Shown: in pieces, positions 1-7,296 of the stretch
Position numbering within the stretch: position 1 is the stretch's first letter
Layout of the letters: each line of letters opens with the position of its first letter
Assembly: GCA_002371715.1 (NCBI GenBank)
Contig: DFGF01000069.1
Span: 1-18,866, forward strand
Reading direction: 5' to 3'
DNA: 18,866 nucleotides
DNA from: Prevotella sp. UBA3757
Lineage (GTDB): Bacteria; Bacteroidota; Bacteroidia; Bacteroidales; Bacteroidaceae
The notes under the pieces: model-generated
The model's database searches: none
What the model was told of the DNA's origin: nothing
The model's input: the letters and a program-made list of their open reading frames with translations, nothing else
Translations under genes and position numbers: made by a program

Positions 1-342
1 CCCTTCGAGCAGTCTGCCAATGCCTCGTTCCTGCCGTTCTACAGTCAGTTTGCCAGCAGTCTCGAGTTCCAGCGGTCCCATCTGGCCGGCGAGGTGCGCT
101 TCGTTGGCCCCGACCCTGACGACGACTTCGCCGTCATGGAGGGCGTCATCACGCCCGACACGTGGGAGGCCTTTGCGCCCCAGCTGCCTCAGAAGATGCT
201 CTACAATATTATATATGGTAATCCGCGACCTGAAGGCAAGAGTAAGCTTTTCGTTCTGCGTGGCATTGCCAACGGTTTCGAACTCCAGATGACTTTCGAC
301 CGTGACGGCGACAGCTGGAAACTGTCCAAGCTGTCGACTTAG
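1..342 (+). CDS. C-terminal part of a small protein, possibly DUF4348 family (5' end outside window)
   Basis: The reading frame is open from base 1 to a TAG stop at 340-342, giving 113 residues of a protein whose start lies upstream. The visible part is acidic in its middle (GPDPDDDF) and has a C-terminal block (LRGIANGFELQMTF, then GDSWKLSKL) that looks like the end of a beta-rich domain. I see no catalytic motif, and no membrane segment in the visible part. Small proteins of the DUF4348 type are common in Bacteroidales and share this kind of ending, but the family name is a recollection, not a demonstrated match. It lies 28 bp before murB on the same strand and is probably co-transcribed with it. 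The coding assignment is firm; function is unknown. Confidence 0.6.
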   Translation, partial: PFEQSANASFLPFYSQFASSLEFQRSHLAGEVRFVGPDPDDDFAVMEGVITPDTWEAFAPQLPQKMLYNIIYGNPRPEGKSKLFVLRGIANGFELQMTFDRDGDSWKLSKLST

Positions 343-370
343 TAGAAAGTTGAAAAATACAATCATACCG

Positions 371-1372
371 ATGAAGGATATTACTGACTATAGCTTGTTG
401 ACTCACAACACGTTTGGCATCGATGCCCGCTGTGCCCGATTCCTGGAATACACGTCCGACGACGAGGCCCGGCAGGTGGCTGCCATTCTGCGCTCCACGG
501 CACAGCCCTTCCTGATAATCGGTGCTGGCAGCAATCTGCTGCTGACGCGCGACTTCCCCGGCACGGTGGTCCATTCGGCTGTCCGTGGCTTCAGCGTCGA
601 TGGCTGTCGCGTTACCTGTGGCAGCGGCGAGGTGTGGGACGACGTGGTGTCGCAAACCCTGGACTGCCAGCTTTACGGAGCCGAGAACCTCTCGCTCATC
701 CCTGGCGACGTGGGAGCCTCGGCTGTTCAGAACATCGGGGCCTACGGTGCCGAGGTCAAGGACTTCATCCGCGAGGTCCATGCCGTCGAGATAGCCACGG
801 GTCAGTCGTGCGTCATCCCTGCCGCCGAGTGCCGCTATGGCTACCGTCAGAGCCGTTTCAAGCAGGAGTGGAGGGACCGCTACCTGATAACCCGTGTGGT
901 CTATGAGTTCTCCTCCGTCTTCCAGCCCCGTCTTGACTATGGCAACATCCGTGCCGAACTGGACCGTCGGGGCATTGCTCAGCCCACGGCCCAAGCGTTG
1001 CGCCAGGTCATCATCGACATCCGCCGCCAGAAACTGCCAGACCCTCAGGAGCAGGGCAATGCCGGCAGCTTCTTCATGAATCCCGTCATCAGCCGACAGC
1101 AGTACGAACAGCTTGCCGTCCGGTATCCCGACATGCCTCACTACAGCGTCGATGCGGACCACGAAAAAATTCCCGCCGGATGGCTGATAGAGCAGTGCGG
1201 GTGGAAGGGCAGCTCGCTGGGGCGTGCCGGCGTGCACAGCCGCCAGGCCCTGGTATTAGTCAACCTCGGCGGTGCCACCGGGCGCGAGATTCTCACACTC
1301 TGTAACTATATTCAGGCTGATGTGTGCGAGAAATTCGGTATAGTGATATTCCCAGAAGTCAATATCGTATGA
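371..1372 (+). CDS. murB: UDP-N-acetylenolpyruvoylglucosamine reductase (MurB)
   Basis: This cytoplasmic flavoenzyme reduces UDP-GlcNAc-enolpyruvate to UDP-MurNAc with NADPH, the second committed step of peptidoglycan precursor synthesis. The 333-residue product matches the usual type I length of about 340. The FAD-binding domain is seen in NTFGIDARC (13-21), GAGSNLLL (51-58) and the PGDVGASAVQNIGAYG stretch (111-126). Family-known catalytic residues are all present: Arg159 in YRQS, Ser233 in GNAGSFF and Glu329 in PEVN. The frame is open further upstream, but the ATG at 371 gives the typical MurB N-terminus (MKDITDYSLLTHNTFG) and avoids overlap with the preceding gene. The stop overlaps the next start (ATGA), so the two are probably translationally coupled. 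Confidence 0.97.
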   Translation: MKDITDYSLLTHNTFGIDARCARFLEYTSDDEARQVAAILRSTAQPFLIIGAGSNLLLTRDFPGTVVHSAVRGFSVDGCRVTCGSGEVWDDVVSQTLDCQLYGAENLSLIPGDVGASAVQNIGAYGAEVKDFIREVHAVEIATGQSCVIPAAECRYGYRQSRFKQEWRDRYLITRVVYEFSSVFQPRLDYGNIRAELDRRGIAQPTAQALRQVIIDIRRQKLPDPQEQGNAGSFFMNPVISRQQYEQLAVRYPDMPHYSVDADHEKIPAGWLIEQCGWKGSSLGRAGVHSRQALVLVNLGGATGREILTLCNYIQADVCEKFGIVIFPEVNIV

Positions 1373-2169
1373 AGCTGACTTTTCTTGGAACCGGAACATC
1401 GTGTGGCGTACCCACCATCGGCTGTCATTGCTACACCTGCACCAGTCCCGACCCCCACGACAAGCGACTGCGCTGTTCGGCACTCGTCGAGACACCACGG
1501 ACGCGCCTGCTCATTGACTGCGGTCCCGACTTCCGTCAGCAGGTCATGCCATTGCCCTTCCGGCGCATTGACGGCATCCTCATCACCCATGCCCACTACG
1601 ACCACATGGGCGGTATGGACGACGTGCGTCCCTACTGCCAGTTTGGCGAAATCAATGTCTATGCCGACCCCACGGCCTGCCGCGGACTGCTCGAGATGCT
1701 GCCCTACTGTTTTGCCGAGCATCGCTATCCTGGCGTGCCCGCCATCCTTCTGCACGAAATCCTGCCCCACCAGCCGTTTACCATTGGAGACCTGCGGGTG
1801 ACGCCCTTTCGCGTTATGCACCACGACCTGCCCATTCTGGGCTACCGCATTGAGGAAGTCGGCGGGCTGAAGGCTGACGCAGGAGGCCCTCCCCACACCC
1901 TGGTCTATATTACCGACATGAAGACTATCGACCCCGCTGAGGCTGCCTATGCCCAGCGGTGCGACGTGCTGGTGGTCAACGCCCTGCGCCGCCAGTCCCA
2001 CCACTCACATCAGACCCTGGACGATGCCGTCCGCTTTGCCAGCCATATCGGTGCGCCGCAGACTTATCTCATCCACAGTAGTCACGACATCGGGCGGCAT
2101 GCCGAGGTTAACGCCTCGCTGCCCGCTACCATTCAGATGGCCTACGACGGCCAGACGGTCAACATTTAA
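1369..2169 (+). CDS. Metallo-beta-lactamase-fold hydrolase, PhnP-like
   Basis: The 266-residue product is a metal-dependent hydrolase of the metallo-beta-lactamase fold, resembling PhnP-type phosphodiesterases. Visible motifs are the opening strand MKLTFLGTGTSCGVP, a Cys-rich CHCYTC segment (19-24) like the structural zinc site of PhnP, the metal-binding HAHYDH (74-79), a His pair at 151-152, Asp183 in ITD and a C-terminal His236 in LIHSSHD. The ATG at 1369 overlaps the murB stop; the frame extends 15 codons upstream only inside murB. PhnP itself acts on phosphoribosyl cyclic phosphate in phosphonate use, but no phn genes are nearby, so the true substrate is unknown. A role in nucleotide or cyclic-phosphate turnover is only inference. 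Confidence 0.88.
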   Translation: MKLTFLGTGTSCGVPTIGCHCYTCTSPDPHDKRLRCSALVETPRTRLLIDCGPDFRQQVMPLPFRRIDGILITHAHYDHMGGMDDVRPYCQFGEINVYADPTACRGLLEMLPYCFAEHRYPGVPAILLHEILPHQPFTIGDLRVTPFRVMHHDLPILGYRIEEVGGLKADAGGPPHTLVYITDMKTIDPAEAAYAQRCDVLVVNALRRQSHHSHQTLDDAVRFASHIGAPQTYLIHSSHDIGRHAEVNASLPATIQMAYDGQTVNI

Positions 2170-2197
2170 TACTCATCATACATATTATTCATGATTC

Positions 2198-2509
2198 ATG
2201 GCAAAAGAACAATCACGTGTCAAAGAGCGGCAAGGAACAAAACTGAAAGAGCCGCGACGCTATAAGGTCATCATGCATAACGATGATTTCACCACGATGG
2301 ATTTTGTCGTTATGGTTTTGGTTCAAGTGTTTTTAAAGAGTCAGCAGGATGCCGAGGCACTTATGCTTCAGGTACACCGGTCGCACAAGGCCGTGGTGGG
2401 TATCTATAGTTACGACATGGCAACGTCGAAAGTCAAAAAGGCCACCACTATGGCGCGCTCTCAGGGCTTCCCGTTGCGACTGACCGTTGAACCGGAGGAG
2501 GCGGTATAG
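2198..2509 (+). CDS. clpS: ATP-dependent Clp protease adaptor ClpS
   Basis: ClpS binds proteins bearing a destabilising N-terminal residue (Leu, Phe, Tyr, Trp) and hands them to ClpAP. The 103-residue product has the expected layout: a basic flexible N-terminal tail (1-22) and a folded core with HNDDFTTMDFV (27-37) and VHRSHKAVVGIYSYD (59-73). Residues known in E. coli ClpS to hold the alpha-amino group and form the pocket are present: Asn28, Asp29, Asp30 and His60, with Met34 at the gatekeeper position. The start at 2198 fits this length. The stop lies 5 bp before clpA, and a purine-rich GGAGGAGG at 2494-2501, inside the clpS end, may serve clpA translation. Confidence 0.96.
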   Translation: MAKEQSRVKERQGTKLKEPRRYKVIMHNDDFTTMDFVVMVLVQVFLKSQQDAEALMLQVHRSHKAVVGIYSYDMATSKVKKATTMARSQGFPLRLTVEPEEAV

Positions 2510-2514
2510 CGACT

Positions 2515-4851
2515 ATGGCATTATTTGAACAGACTATATACGTTTCGCTGGCGGTCAACAAGTCCTATGACTACTGTCTGGAGTACCGCCATGAGTTTGC
2601 CATGCCCGAACACCTGCTTTTGGCACTGACCGATGACCTCTACTTCCAGATGGCAGTGGGCTATTTTGGCAGCGCCGAAAAGTTGAACCAGCGCCTCAGG
2701 GAATATCTGGGCTCGCTGGAGTCAATGCCGAAGGGTGAGGACTATACGCCCCAGACATCTGAACAGCTGAGTGAGCTGATGAGGGAGGCCTTCCTGAAGA
2801 AGACTATCAGCGGTGCTCCCGAACTGGACGTCCCGCATCTGGTTTTCGGCCTCCTGGCGCTCGAAGATTCCTGGGCAGCCTATCTTCTGAAGGATGCTGT
2901 GGACGGTAACGAGGCCGATTTCATGAGCCGTCTCATAGAACTCTATGGCCATGGTGACGACGAGGACGACGATGACGACGAGGGCGATGACGATGACGAC
3001 AATGGCCTCTTTGACAGTCAGGACGAACCCGTCACACAGGACGAAGCGACGCACGACAAAGCTGCATGGCGACGCCTCGTGACCTGTATGAATGACTTCC
3101 ATCAACTGCACAACCCGCTTGTGGGCCGTCAGCGGGAACTGGAACGAACCATTCAGGTGCTCTGCCGTCGTGACAAGAACAATCCGCTGCACGTCGGTGA
3201 GTCCGGCGTGGGCAAGACGGCCCTGGTATGGGGGCTGGCGCGACTTGTCGAGCAGGGCCAGGTGCCTGCCAGACTGCAGGGCAGCCGCATCTATCAGCTC
3301 GACATGGGCACCCTGCTGGCTGGTACGCAGTATCGGGGCGACTTTGAAAACCGCATCAAGCAGGTCATGGACGGCATACAGGCCGAGGGCCGCAACAACA
3401 TCGTCTATATCGACGAAATCCACACCCTTGTGGGGGCAGGAGCCAATGGCGACAGTGCCTTGGATGCCTCGAACATGCTGAAGCCTTATCTGGAGTCGGG
3501 CACCATCCGCTTCATCGGGTCTACCACCTACGAGGAGTACAACCGCTACTTTTCGCGTTCCAAGAGCCTGATTCGCCGATTCCAGCAGATAGACATAGCG
3601 GAGCCTACCGTCGACGAGGCCAAGCACATCCTCCGTCAGCTCCAGCCTGGTTACGAACAGTTCCACGGAGTACGATACGACGACGAGGCCGTCGACTTTG
3701 CCGTCGAGGCCAGTGCCAGGCACATCACCGACCGTTACCTGCCCGACAAGGCCATCGACCTCATTGACGAGGCCGGAGCAGCCAAGGAGAGTGAAAAGTC
3801 GAAGGAACCAAAAGGTGCCGTGAAGAGAGGGCGAAAGGCCAGGCTGAGAATCACCAAGGCCGACATAGCCGACGTGCTGTCGAAGACGTGCAGGGTCGAC
3901 GCCTTGGCCGTAGCTGACGACGACGACTACCAGAAACTGGAGACGCTGTCGGAGCGCATGCTTGCGCAAATCTACGGGCAGGACGAGGCCGTCCGTCAGG
4001 TCGTGGAGGCCATACAGATGTCAAGGGCAGGACTGCTCGACGACAACAAACCCCTGGCCTCGCTGCTCTTTGTCGGCCCTACGGGCGTCGGCAAGACAGA
4101 GGTGGCACGCGTGCTGGCCCGCGAGCTGGGCGTCGAACTCCAGCGTTTCGACATGAGCGAGTATACCGAGAAACATGCCGTCGCCAAGCTCATCGGCTCG
4201 CCAGCGGGCTATGTGGGCTATGAGGACGGCGGACTGCTGACCGATGCCATCCGCAAGTCGCCCAACTGCGTGCTGCTGCTCGACGAGATCGAGAAGGCCC
4301 ACCAGGACATCTACAACATCCTCCTGCAGGTCATGGACTATGCCCGCCTGACTGACAACAAGGGCCGCAAGGCCGACTTCCACAACGTGGTGCTCATCAT
4401 GACCTCCAATGCCGGAGCGCAGTTTGCCGGACAGACCGTCGGATTCAGCAGCACCGTCAGCCGTGGCGACGCCATGATGCGGCAGGTGAAGCGCACCTTC
4501 AAGCCCGAATTCCTGAACCGCCTGTCGGGTACCGTCGTCTTCCACGACATGGACCGCCACATGGCCGAGCTTATCCTGCAGAAGAAGCTCCGCGAACTCG
4601 GCACCAAGCTTGCAGCCCGTCAGGTGACGATGACGCTGGCCGACGATGCCTTCCAGCACCTGCTCAGCCAGGGCTTCACCGCTGAATACGGTGCCCGCGA
4701 GATGGACCGCGTCATAGCCCAGCAGCTGAAACCCTTGCTGATGCGCGAAATCCTGTTCGGCCGTCTGAAGCAGGGTGGGGCAGTCACCGTCACCCACCAG
4801 GATGGCAAACTCGTCATGACTGTGGGGGCTAAGAAACGTGCAAAGCGGTAG
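2515..4851 (+). CDS. clpA: ATP-dependent Clp protease ATP-binding subunit ClpA
   Basis: This is a double-ring AAA+ unfoldase that feeds substrates into ClpP, here most likely with the adjacent ClpS. The 778 residues comprise an N-domain (about 1-145), an acidic linker of Asp and Glu (148-163), AAA module 1 with GESGVGKT (228-235) and IVYIDEIH (296-303), and AAA module 2 with GPTGVGKT (521-528), the pore-loop motif GYVG, LLLDEIEKAH and TSNAGA. A hydrophobic Val-Gly-Phe at 642-644 sits where ClpP-docking loops carry an [ILV]G[FL] tripeptide, supporting a ClpP-partner role over a ClpB-type disaggregase; the long middle coiled coil of ClpB is absent. E. coli ClpA has 758 residues, and the extra length is mostly the acidic linker. 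No clpP is in the window. Confidence 0.96.
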   Translation: MALFEQTIYVSLAVNKSYDYCLEYRHEFAMPEHLLLALTDDLYFQMAVGYFGSAEKLNQRLREYLGSLESMPKGEDYTPQTSEQLSELMREAFLKKTISGAPELDVPHLVFGLLALEDSWAAYLLKDAVDGNEADFMSRLIELYGHGDDEDDDDDEGDDDDDNGLFDSQDEPVTQDEATHDKAAWRRLVTCMNDFHQLHNPLVGRQRELERTIQVLCRRDKNNPLHVGESGVGKTALVWGLARLVEQGQVPARLQGSRIYQLDMGTLLAGTQYRGDFENRIKQVMDGIQAEGRNNIVYIDEIHTLVGAGANGDSALDASNMLKPYLESGTIRFIGSTTYEEYNRYFSRSKSLIRRFQQIDIAEPTVDEAKHILRQLQPGYEQFHGVRYDDEAVDFAVEASARHITDRYLPDKAIDLIDEAGAAKESEKSKEPKGAVKRGRKARLRITKADIADVLSKTCRVDALAVADDDDYQKLETLSERMLAQIYGQDEAVRQVVEAIQMSRAGLLDDNKPLASLLFVGPTGVGKTEVARVLARELGVELQRFDMSEYTEKHAVAKLIGSPAGYVGYEDGGLLTDAIRKSPNCVLLLDEIEKAHQDIYNILLQVMDYARLTDNKGRKADFHNVVLIMTSNAGAQFAGQTVGFSSTVSRGDAMMRQVKRTFKPEFLNRLSGTVVFHDMDRHMAELILQKKLRELGTKLAARQVTMTLADDAFQHLLSQGFTAEYGAREMDRVIAQQLKPLLMREILFGRLKQGGAVTVTHQDGKLVMTVGAKKRAKR

Positions 4852-4869
4852 TTCTTTGTATTATTATCT

Positions 4870-5574
4870 ATGGTTTGGCAGTTAAACAATGATTTATGGT
4901 TTCCCGACCCCCAGTGGGGTGAGGCCGACGGGCTGGTAGCCATTGGCGGCGACCTGTCCGTCGACCGCCTGTTGCTGGCCTACAGCTCAGGATACTTCCC
5001 TTGGTACGCCTTCAACATGGAGCGCGAGCCCCACTGGTACTGTCCGCTGGACCGTTACGTCATCTTCCCCAGCCAGATACACGTCAGCCACTCCATGCGC
5101 CAGCTGCTGCGCCAGCAGCGCTACGAGGTCACCGCCAATCAGGATTTCCAGGGCGTCATCCGTGGCTGCTCTACCGCCCAGGGCCGCAACGAGCAGGGCG
5201 GAGCCTGGCTCGGCCCCGACATCATTACCGCCTACACCCGGCTGCACCGGCTGGGCCGTGCGGCCAGCGTCGAGGTATGGGAAACCACTGGCGACGCGTC
5301 GTCTCCCTCCGTGCCCAGCCCCACAGCCACTGGCCGCCGACTGGTGGGTGGCCTCTATGGTGTCGTCCTGCGCCATGCCTTCTTCGGCGAGAGCATGTTC
5401 TCGCTGGTCCCCAACGCCTCCAAGCTGGCTCTCATCCATCTGGCCAGAGCCATGCAGTCGGCTGGCGGCCTCTTCATCGACTGCCAGTTCGAGACGCCCC
5501 TGTTCCGTTCCATGGGCGGTTGCCACATCACCTACGCCGAGTATATGCAGATACTGGACGCCGGCCACGTCTGA
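4870..5574 (+). CDS. aat: Leucyl/phenylalanyl-tRNA--protein transferase
   Basis: Aat adds Leu or Phe from charged tRNA to the N-terminus of proteins beginning with Arg or Lys, making them ClpS substrates. The 234-residue product shows the family signatures FPDP (11-14), AIGGDLS (24-30), GYFPWY (41-46), HWYCP (55-59), FFGESMFS (171-178) and FIDCQ (202-206). A Ser/Pro/Thr-rich stretch at about 141-157 (GDASSPSVPSPTATGRR) interrupts the strand before LVGGLYGV and looks like a lineage-specific surface loop. The start is 18 bp after the clpA stop, so clpS-clpA-aat is probably one transcript. It is the last gene of the left housekeeping run; a repeat region follows. Confidence 0.95.
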   Translation: MVWQLNNDLWFPDPQWGEADGLVAIGGDLSVDRLLLAYSSGYFPWYAFNMEREPHWYCPLDRYVIFPSQIHVSHSMRQLLRQQRYEVTANQDFQGVIRGCSTAQGRNEQGGAWLGPDIITAYTRLHRLGRAASVEVWETTGDASSPSVPSPTATGRRLVGGLYGVVLRHAFFGESMFSLVPNASKLALIHLARAMQSAGGLFIDCQFETPLFRSMGGCHITYAEYMQILDAGHV

Positions 5575-5611
5575 TTGCTTCTATGGTATCTTGTAAGAAG
5601 AAAAAAGTGGT

Positions 5612-5724
5612 TTATCCCACTATCCCCCCTATGATTTTATGTATCTCTTTAATTATTAGCGTTTTAGTCATAGGTGGATAGGCCGTTTATCCCCCTATGT
5701 TCCCCCTATTCACCCCCTATGATT
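5612..5724 (+). repeat. Left copy of a long inverted repeat flanking the rpn-like gene
   Basis: About 113 bp that align, with scattered mismatches, to the reverse complement of 7297-7419. The best conserved part is the stretch from TTAGCGTTTTAGTCATAGG to TATCCCCCTATG. It contains a hairpin with 12-base arms (5669-5680 and 5688-5699, one mismatch) around the 7-base loop GGCCGTT, and several CCCCCTAT units. The 11-bp extra unit of the right copy is missing here. Confidence 0.85.
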
Positions 5725-5752
5725 AGTCTGATTTTGCCTGTAGGACGGCTGA

Positions 5753-5840
5753 TTTTACCTATAGGCGCAAGACCTTTTGCCTATAGGCGCAAGATGTTTT
5801 GCCTATAGGCGCAAGATGTTTTGCCTATAGGCGCAAGCTC
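5753..5840 (+). repeat. Tandem repeat, four 22-bp units with a palindromic core
   Basis: Four head-to-tail units start at 5753, 5775, 5797 and 5819, each close to TTTTGCCTATAGGCGCAAGA plus two variable bases. A degenerate fifth unit precedes them at 5732-5752. Units 2-4 contain the perfect palindrome GCCTATAGGC; unit 1 has ACCTATAGGC. The units abut without spacers, which argues against CRISPR. Confidence 0.9.
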
Positions 5841-5858
5841 GTCGGAGCCAGGTTCCCT

Positions 5859-5895
5859 CCCCGTCCGAACGGGGCTGTAACAGCGTGACACGCTG
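5859..5895. repeat. Two adjacent perfect hairpins
   Basis: CCCCGT/ACGGGG (5859-5864 and 5869-5874, loop CCGA) is followed by the 15-bp dyad CAGCGTGACACGCTG (5881-5895). Neither is followed by a T-run on either strand, so a standard intrinsic terminator is not supported. Confidence 0.7.
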
Positions 5896-6099
5896 GTTTA
5901 CCCACCATAGGGGTATATATGTCCGCTGACAATGTTTGACGCTGCAAAGATAAGAAATCATACTACAGTTTCCATCGCCAGGTCTTTCTGACAATCGAGG
6001 CTATAGCATGACCGATAGTGCGCAGATGGAAATTTTTGCCCAGCACAATCAGCAGGTCACCTCTCACCAGTCACCTTTACAAAAATTCTTCCTCAAAAG

Positions 6100-6131
6100 T
6101 TTGGAGGTTTCAGTTTTTTAATGTATCTTTG
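6100..6131 (+). promoter_or_regulatory. Bacteroidales-type promoter of the rpn-like gene
   Basis: A -33-like TTTG (6100-6103) and a -7 box TATCTTTG (6124-6131, consensus TAnnTTTG) are separated by 20 bp, matching the primary sigma factor promoter known from Bacteroides. The start codon follows at 6161, leaving a short leader. Confidence 0.75.
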
Positions 6132-6160
6132 CCGCAATAGGGAAATAAACATCTGACGAA

Positions 6161-7132
6161 ATGAGCGTAAAAGGCAAATATCTCAATCCGAAGGCCGACC
6201 TGACCTTCAAGCTGATTTTCGGTGAGCATGCCGACTTGATGAAGAGCTTTCTCAATGCCCTGCTGCCACTTGAGGCAGGCCGTGAGATAGAAAGCGTGGT
6301 GTATGCCAACCCGGAGTTAATACCCGAGAACCCGGGTAAAAAAAAGGGAGGAGTCCAAAGACTACCGAGTGTCTTTGGAGGGTACCGTATTGTTGACGTT
6401 CGCTGCACCGACAACCAGGGTCGCGAGTTTATTGTTGAGATGCAGCTTCACTGGAACGACAGTTTCAAGCAGCGCGTCATGCTCAACGCCTCTAAGGCCG
6501 TCGTTAAGCAGGCAGGCACCGGCGAGGACTATTCACTCATCCAGCCCGTCTATTCGCTGAACCTGGTCAACCAGGGGCTGAACCTTGGCGACGATGTCGC
6601 CCCCGATGAATACTACCACCACTATGCTGTGGTCAACGTCGAGCATACCGACCGCGTGCTTGAAGGCTTCCATTTCGTCTTCGTCGACCTTGAGAAGTTC
6701 ACGCCGAAGACCGTCGGTGAGAAGAAGATGGCTGTACTCTGGCTGCGCTTCCTGACTGAAATCGACGAGCACACCCAGGAGGTTCCCCCCGAGCTGCTGG
6801 ATAACCCTGACATGCGTCAGGCCCTGAAGATCTTAGAGAAGGCGGGCTATAACGATGCCCAGTTGCAAGCCTACTCCGACTTCTGGATGTCCTTAGTTGA
6901 CGAGCGTGTACTTCGCGAGGGAAGTTACAAGAAAGGAATAGAGGAGGGAATGGCTAAAGGACGAGCTGAAGGACGAGTTGAAGGAATAGAAGAGGGAATG
7001 GCAAAAGGAATGGCAAAAGGAATGGCCAAAGGATTAGCTGATACAGCTCGCAATTTAAAGGCAATGGGATTGTCGTTAGCAGATATTTCCAAAGCCACTG
7101 GTCTTACCATCGACGAAATCGCTGCCCTGTAA
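6161..7132 (+). CDS. Rpn-like PD-(D/E)XK nuclease family 'transposase'
   Basis: The 323-residue product belongs to the PDDEXK nuclease group annotated as Rpn or 'nuclease family transposase', whose studied members cut DNA and promote RecA-independent recombination. The N-terminal PKADLTFKLIFG (10-21) and the nuclease core with Asp79 (IVDVRCTD) and Glu93-x-Gln95 (FIVEMQ) are typical; the family often has Gln in place of the last Lys. The C-terminus (about 226-323) is charged, with EGMAKG-type repeats encoded by 12-bp tandem DNA units, and ends in LSLADISKATGLTIDEI, a helix-turn-helix-like tail. Residues 62-76 look like an in-frame insertion carrying a hairpin. It has its own promoter and is enclosed by long inverted repeats. 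Actual mobility is not shown. Confidence 0.88.
   Translation: MSVKGKYLNPKADLTFKLIFGEHADLMKSFLNALLPLEAGREIESVVYANPELIPENPGKKKGGVQRLPSVFGGYRIVDVRCTDNQGREFIVEMQLHWNDSFKQRVMLNASKAVVKQAGTGEDYSLIQPVYSLNLVNQGLNLGDDVAPDEYYHHYAVVNVEHTDRVLEGFHFVFVDLEKFTPKTVGEKKMAVLWLRFLTEIDEHTQEVPPELLDNPDMRQALKILEKAGYNDAQLQAYSDFWMSLVDERVLREGSYKKGIEEGMAKGRAEGRVEGIEEGMAKGMAKGMAKGLADTARNLKAMGLSLADISKATGLTIDEIAAL
6354..6379 (+). repeat. Hairpin inside the rpn-like coding region
   Basis: TCCAAAGAC (6354-6362) and GTCTTTGGA (6371-6379) are perfect complements around an 8-base loop. A second smaller stem, TACCCG/CGGGTA, lies at 6321-6338, and a run of eight A occupies 6338-6345 between them. Confidence 0.8.
6995..7030 (+). 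repeat. 12-bp tandem repeat in the 3' end of the rpn-like gene
   Basis: Three units of GGAATGGCAAAA (the last with one change) start at 6995, 7007 and 7019 and encode Gly-Met-Ala-Lys. The unit is a multiple of three, so gain or loss keeps the frame and changes only the length of the charged tail. Confidence 0.85.
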
Positions 7133-7296
7133 GAATCGCGCATAATGTATTCTTCTACGTAGACGTACAAAAATATCTTATATAAAAATTAACGAGAAAT
7201 TTGTGTTCAATTAATGGCAATTTGTGTTTTATATAAAAACATATCCGCTTCGAGCGTGATGGCACCGTCGGCCAGCAGCGTTACACCTGAAGTCCG

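Larger units (their letters stand above)
5575..6160. other. Gene-free repeat and promoter region between aat and the rpn-like gene
   Basis: No convincing gene lies here. The stretch holds the left long inverted repeat (5612-5724), a 22-bp tandem repeat (5753-5840), two hairpins (5859-5874 and 5881-5895), a promoter-like TATCTTTG on the minus strand (5945-5952) and the promoter of the rpn-like gene (6100-6131). Short frames on the minus strand run mainly through the tandem repeat and look like translations of repeat DNA. Confidence 0.7.

Noticed and set aside
302..370. Earlier start for murB
   Set aside because: It would overlap the preceding gene and add residues not found in MurB; ATG 371 gives the standard N-terminus.
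209..1237. Long minus-strand frame opposite murB
   Set aside because: It is a by-product of GC-rich codon use in murB, whose catalytic residues are all present on the plus strand; the minus frame has no recognisable domain.
2722..3969. Long minus-strand frame opposite clpA
   Set aside because: The plus strand encodes complete ClpA motifs; the opposite frame is Val/Leu-rich without domain features.
5732..5840. CRISPR array
   Set aside because: The repeats are 22 bp and abut directly; there are no unique spacers, and no cas genes are in the window.
5859..5895. Rho-independent terminator of aat
   Set aside because: The stems lie almost 300 bp after the stop and lack a following T-run on either strand.
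5803..5994. Minus-strand 63-residue frame through the repeat array
   Set aside because: Its 3' part is a translation of the tandem repeat and hairpins, and its start lies upstream of the only promoter-like box.
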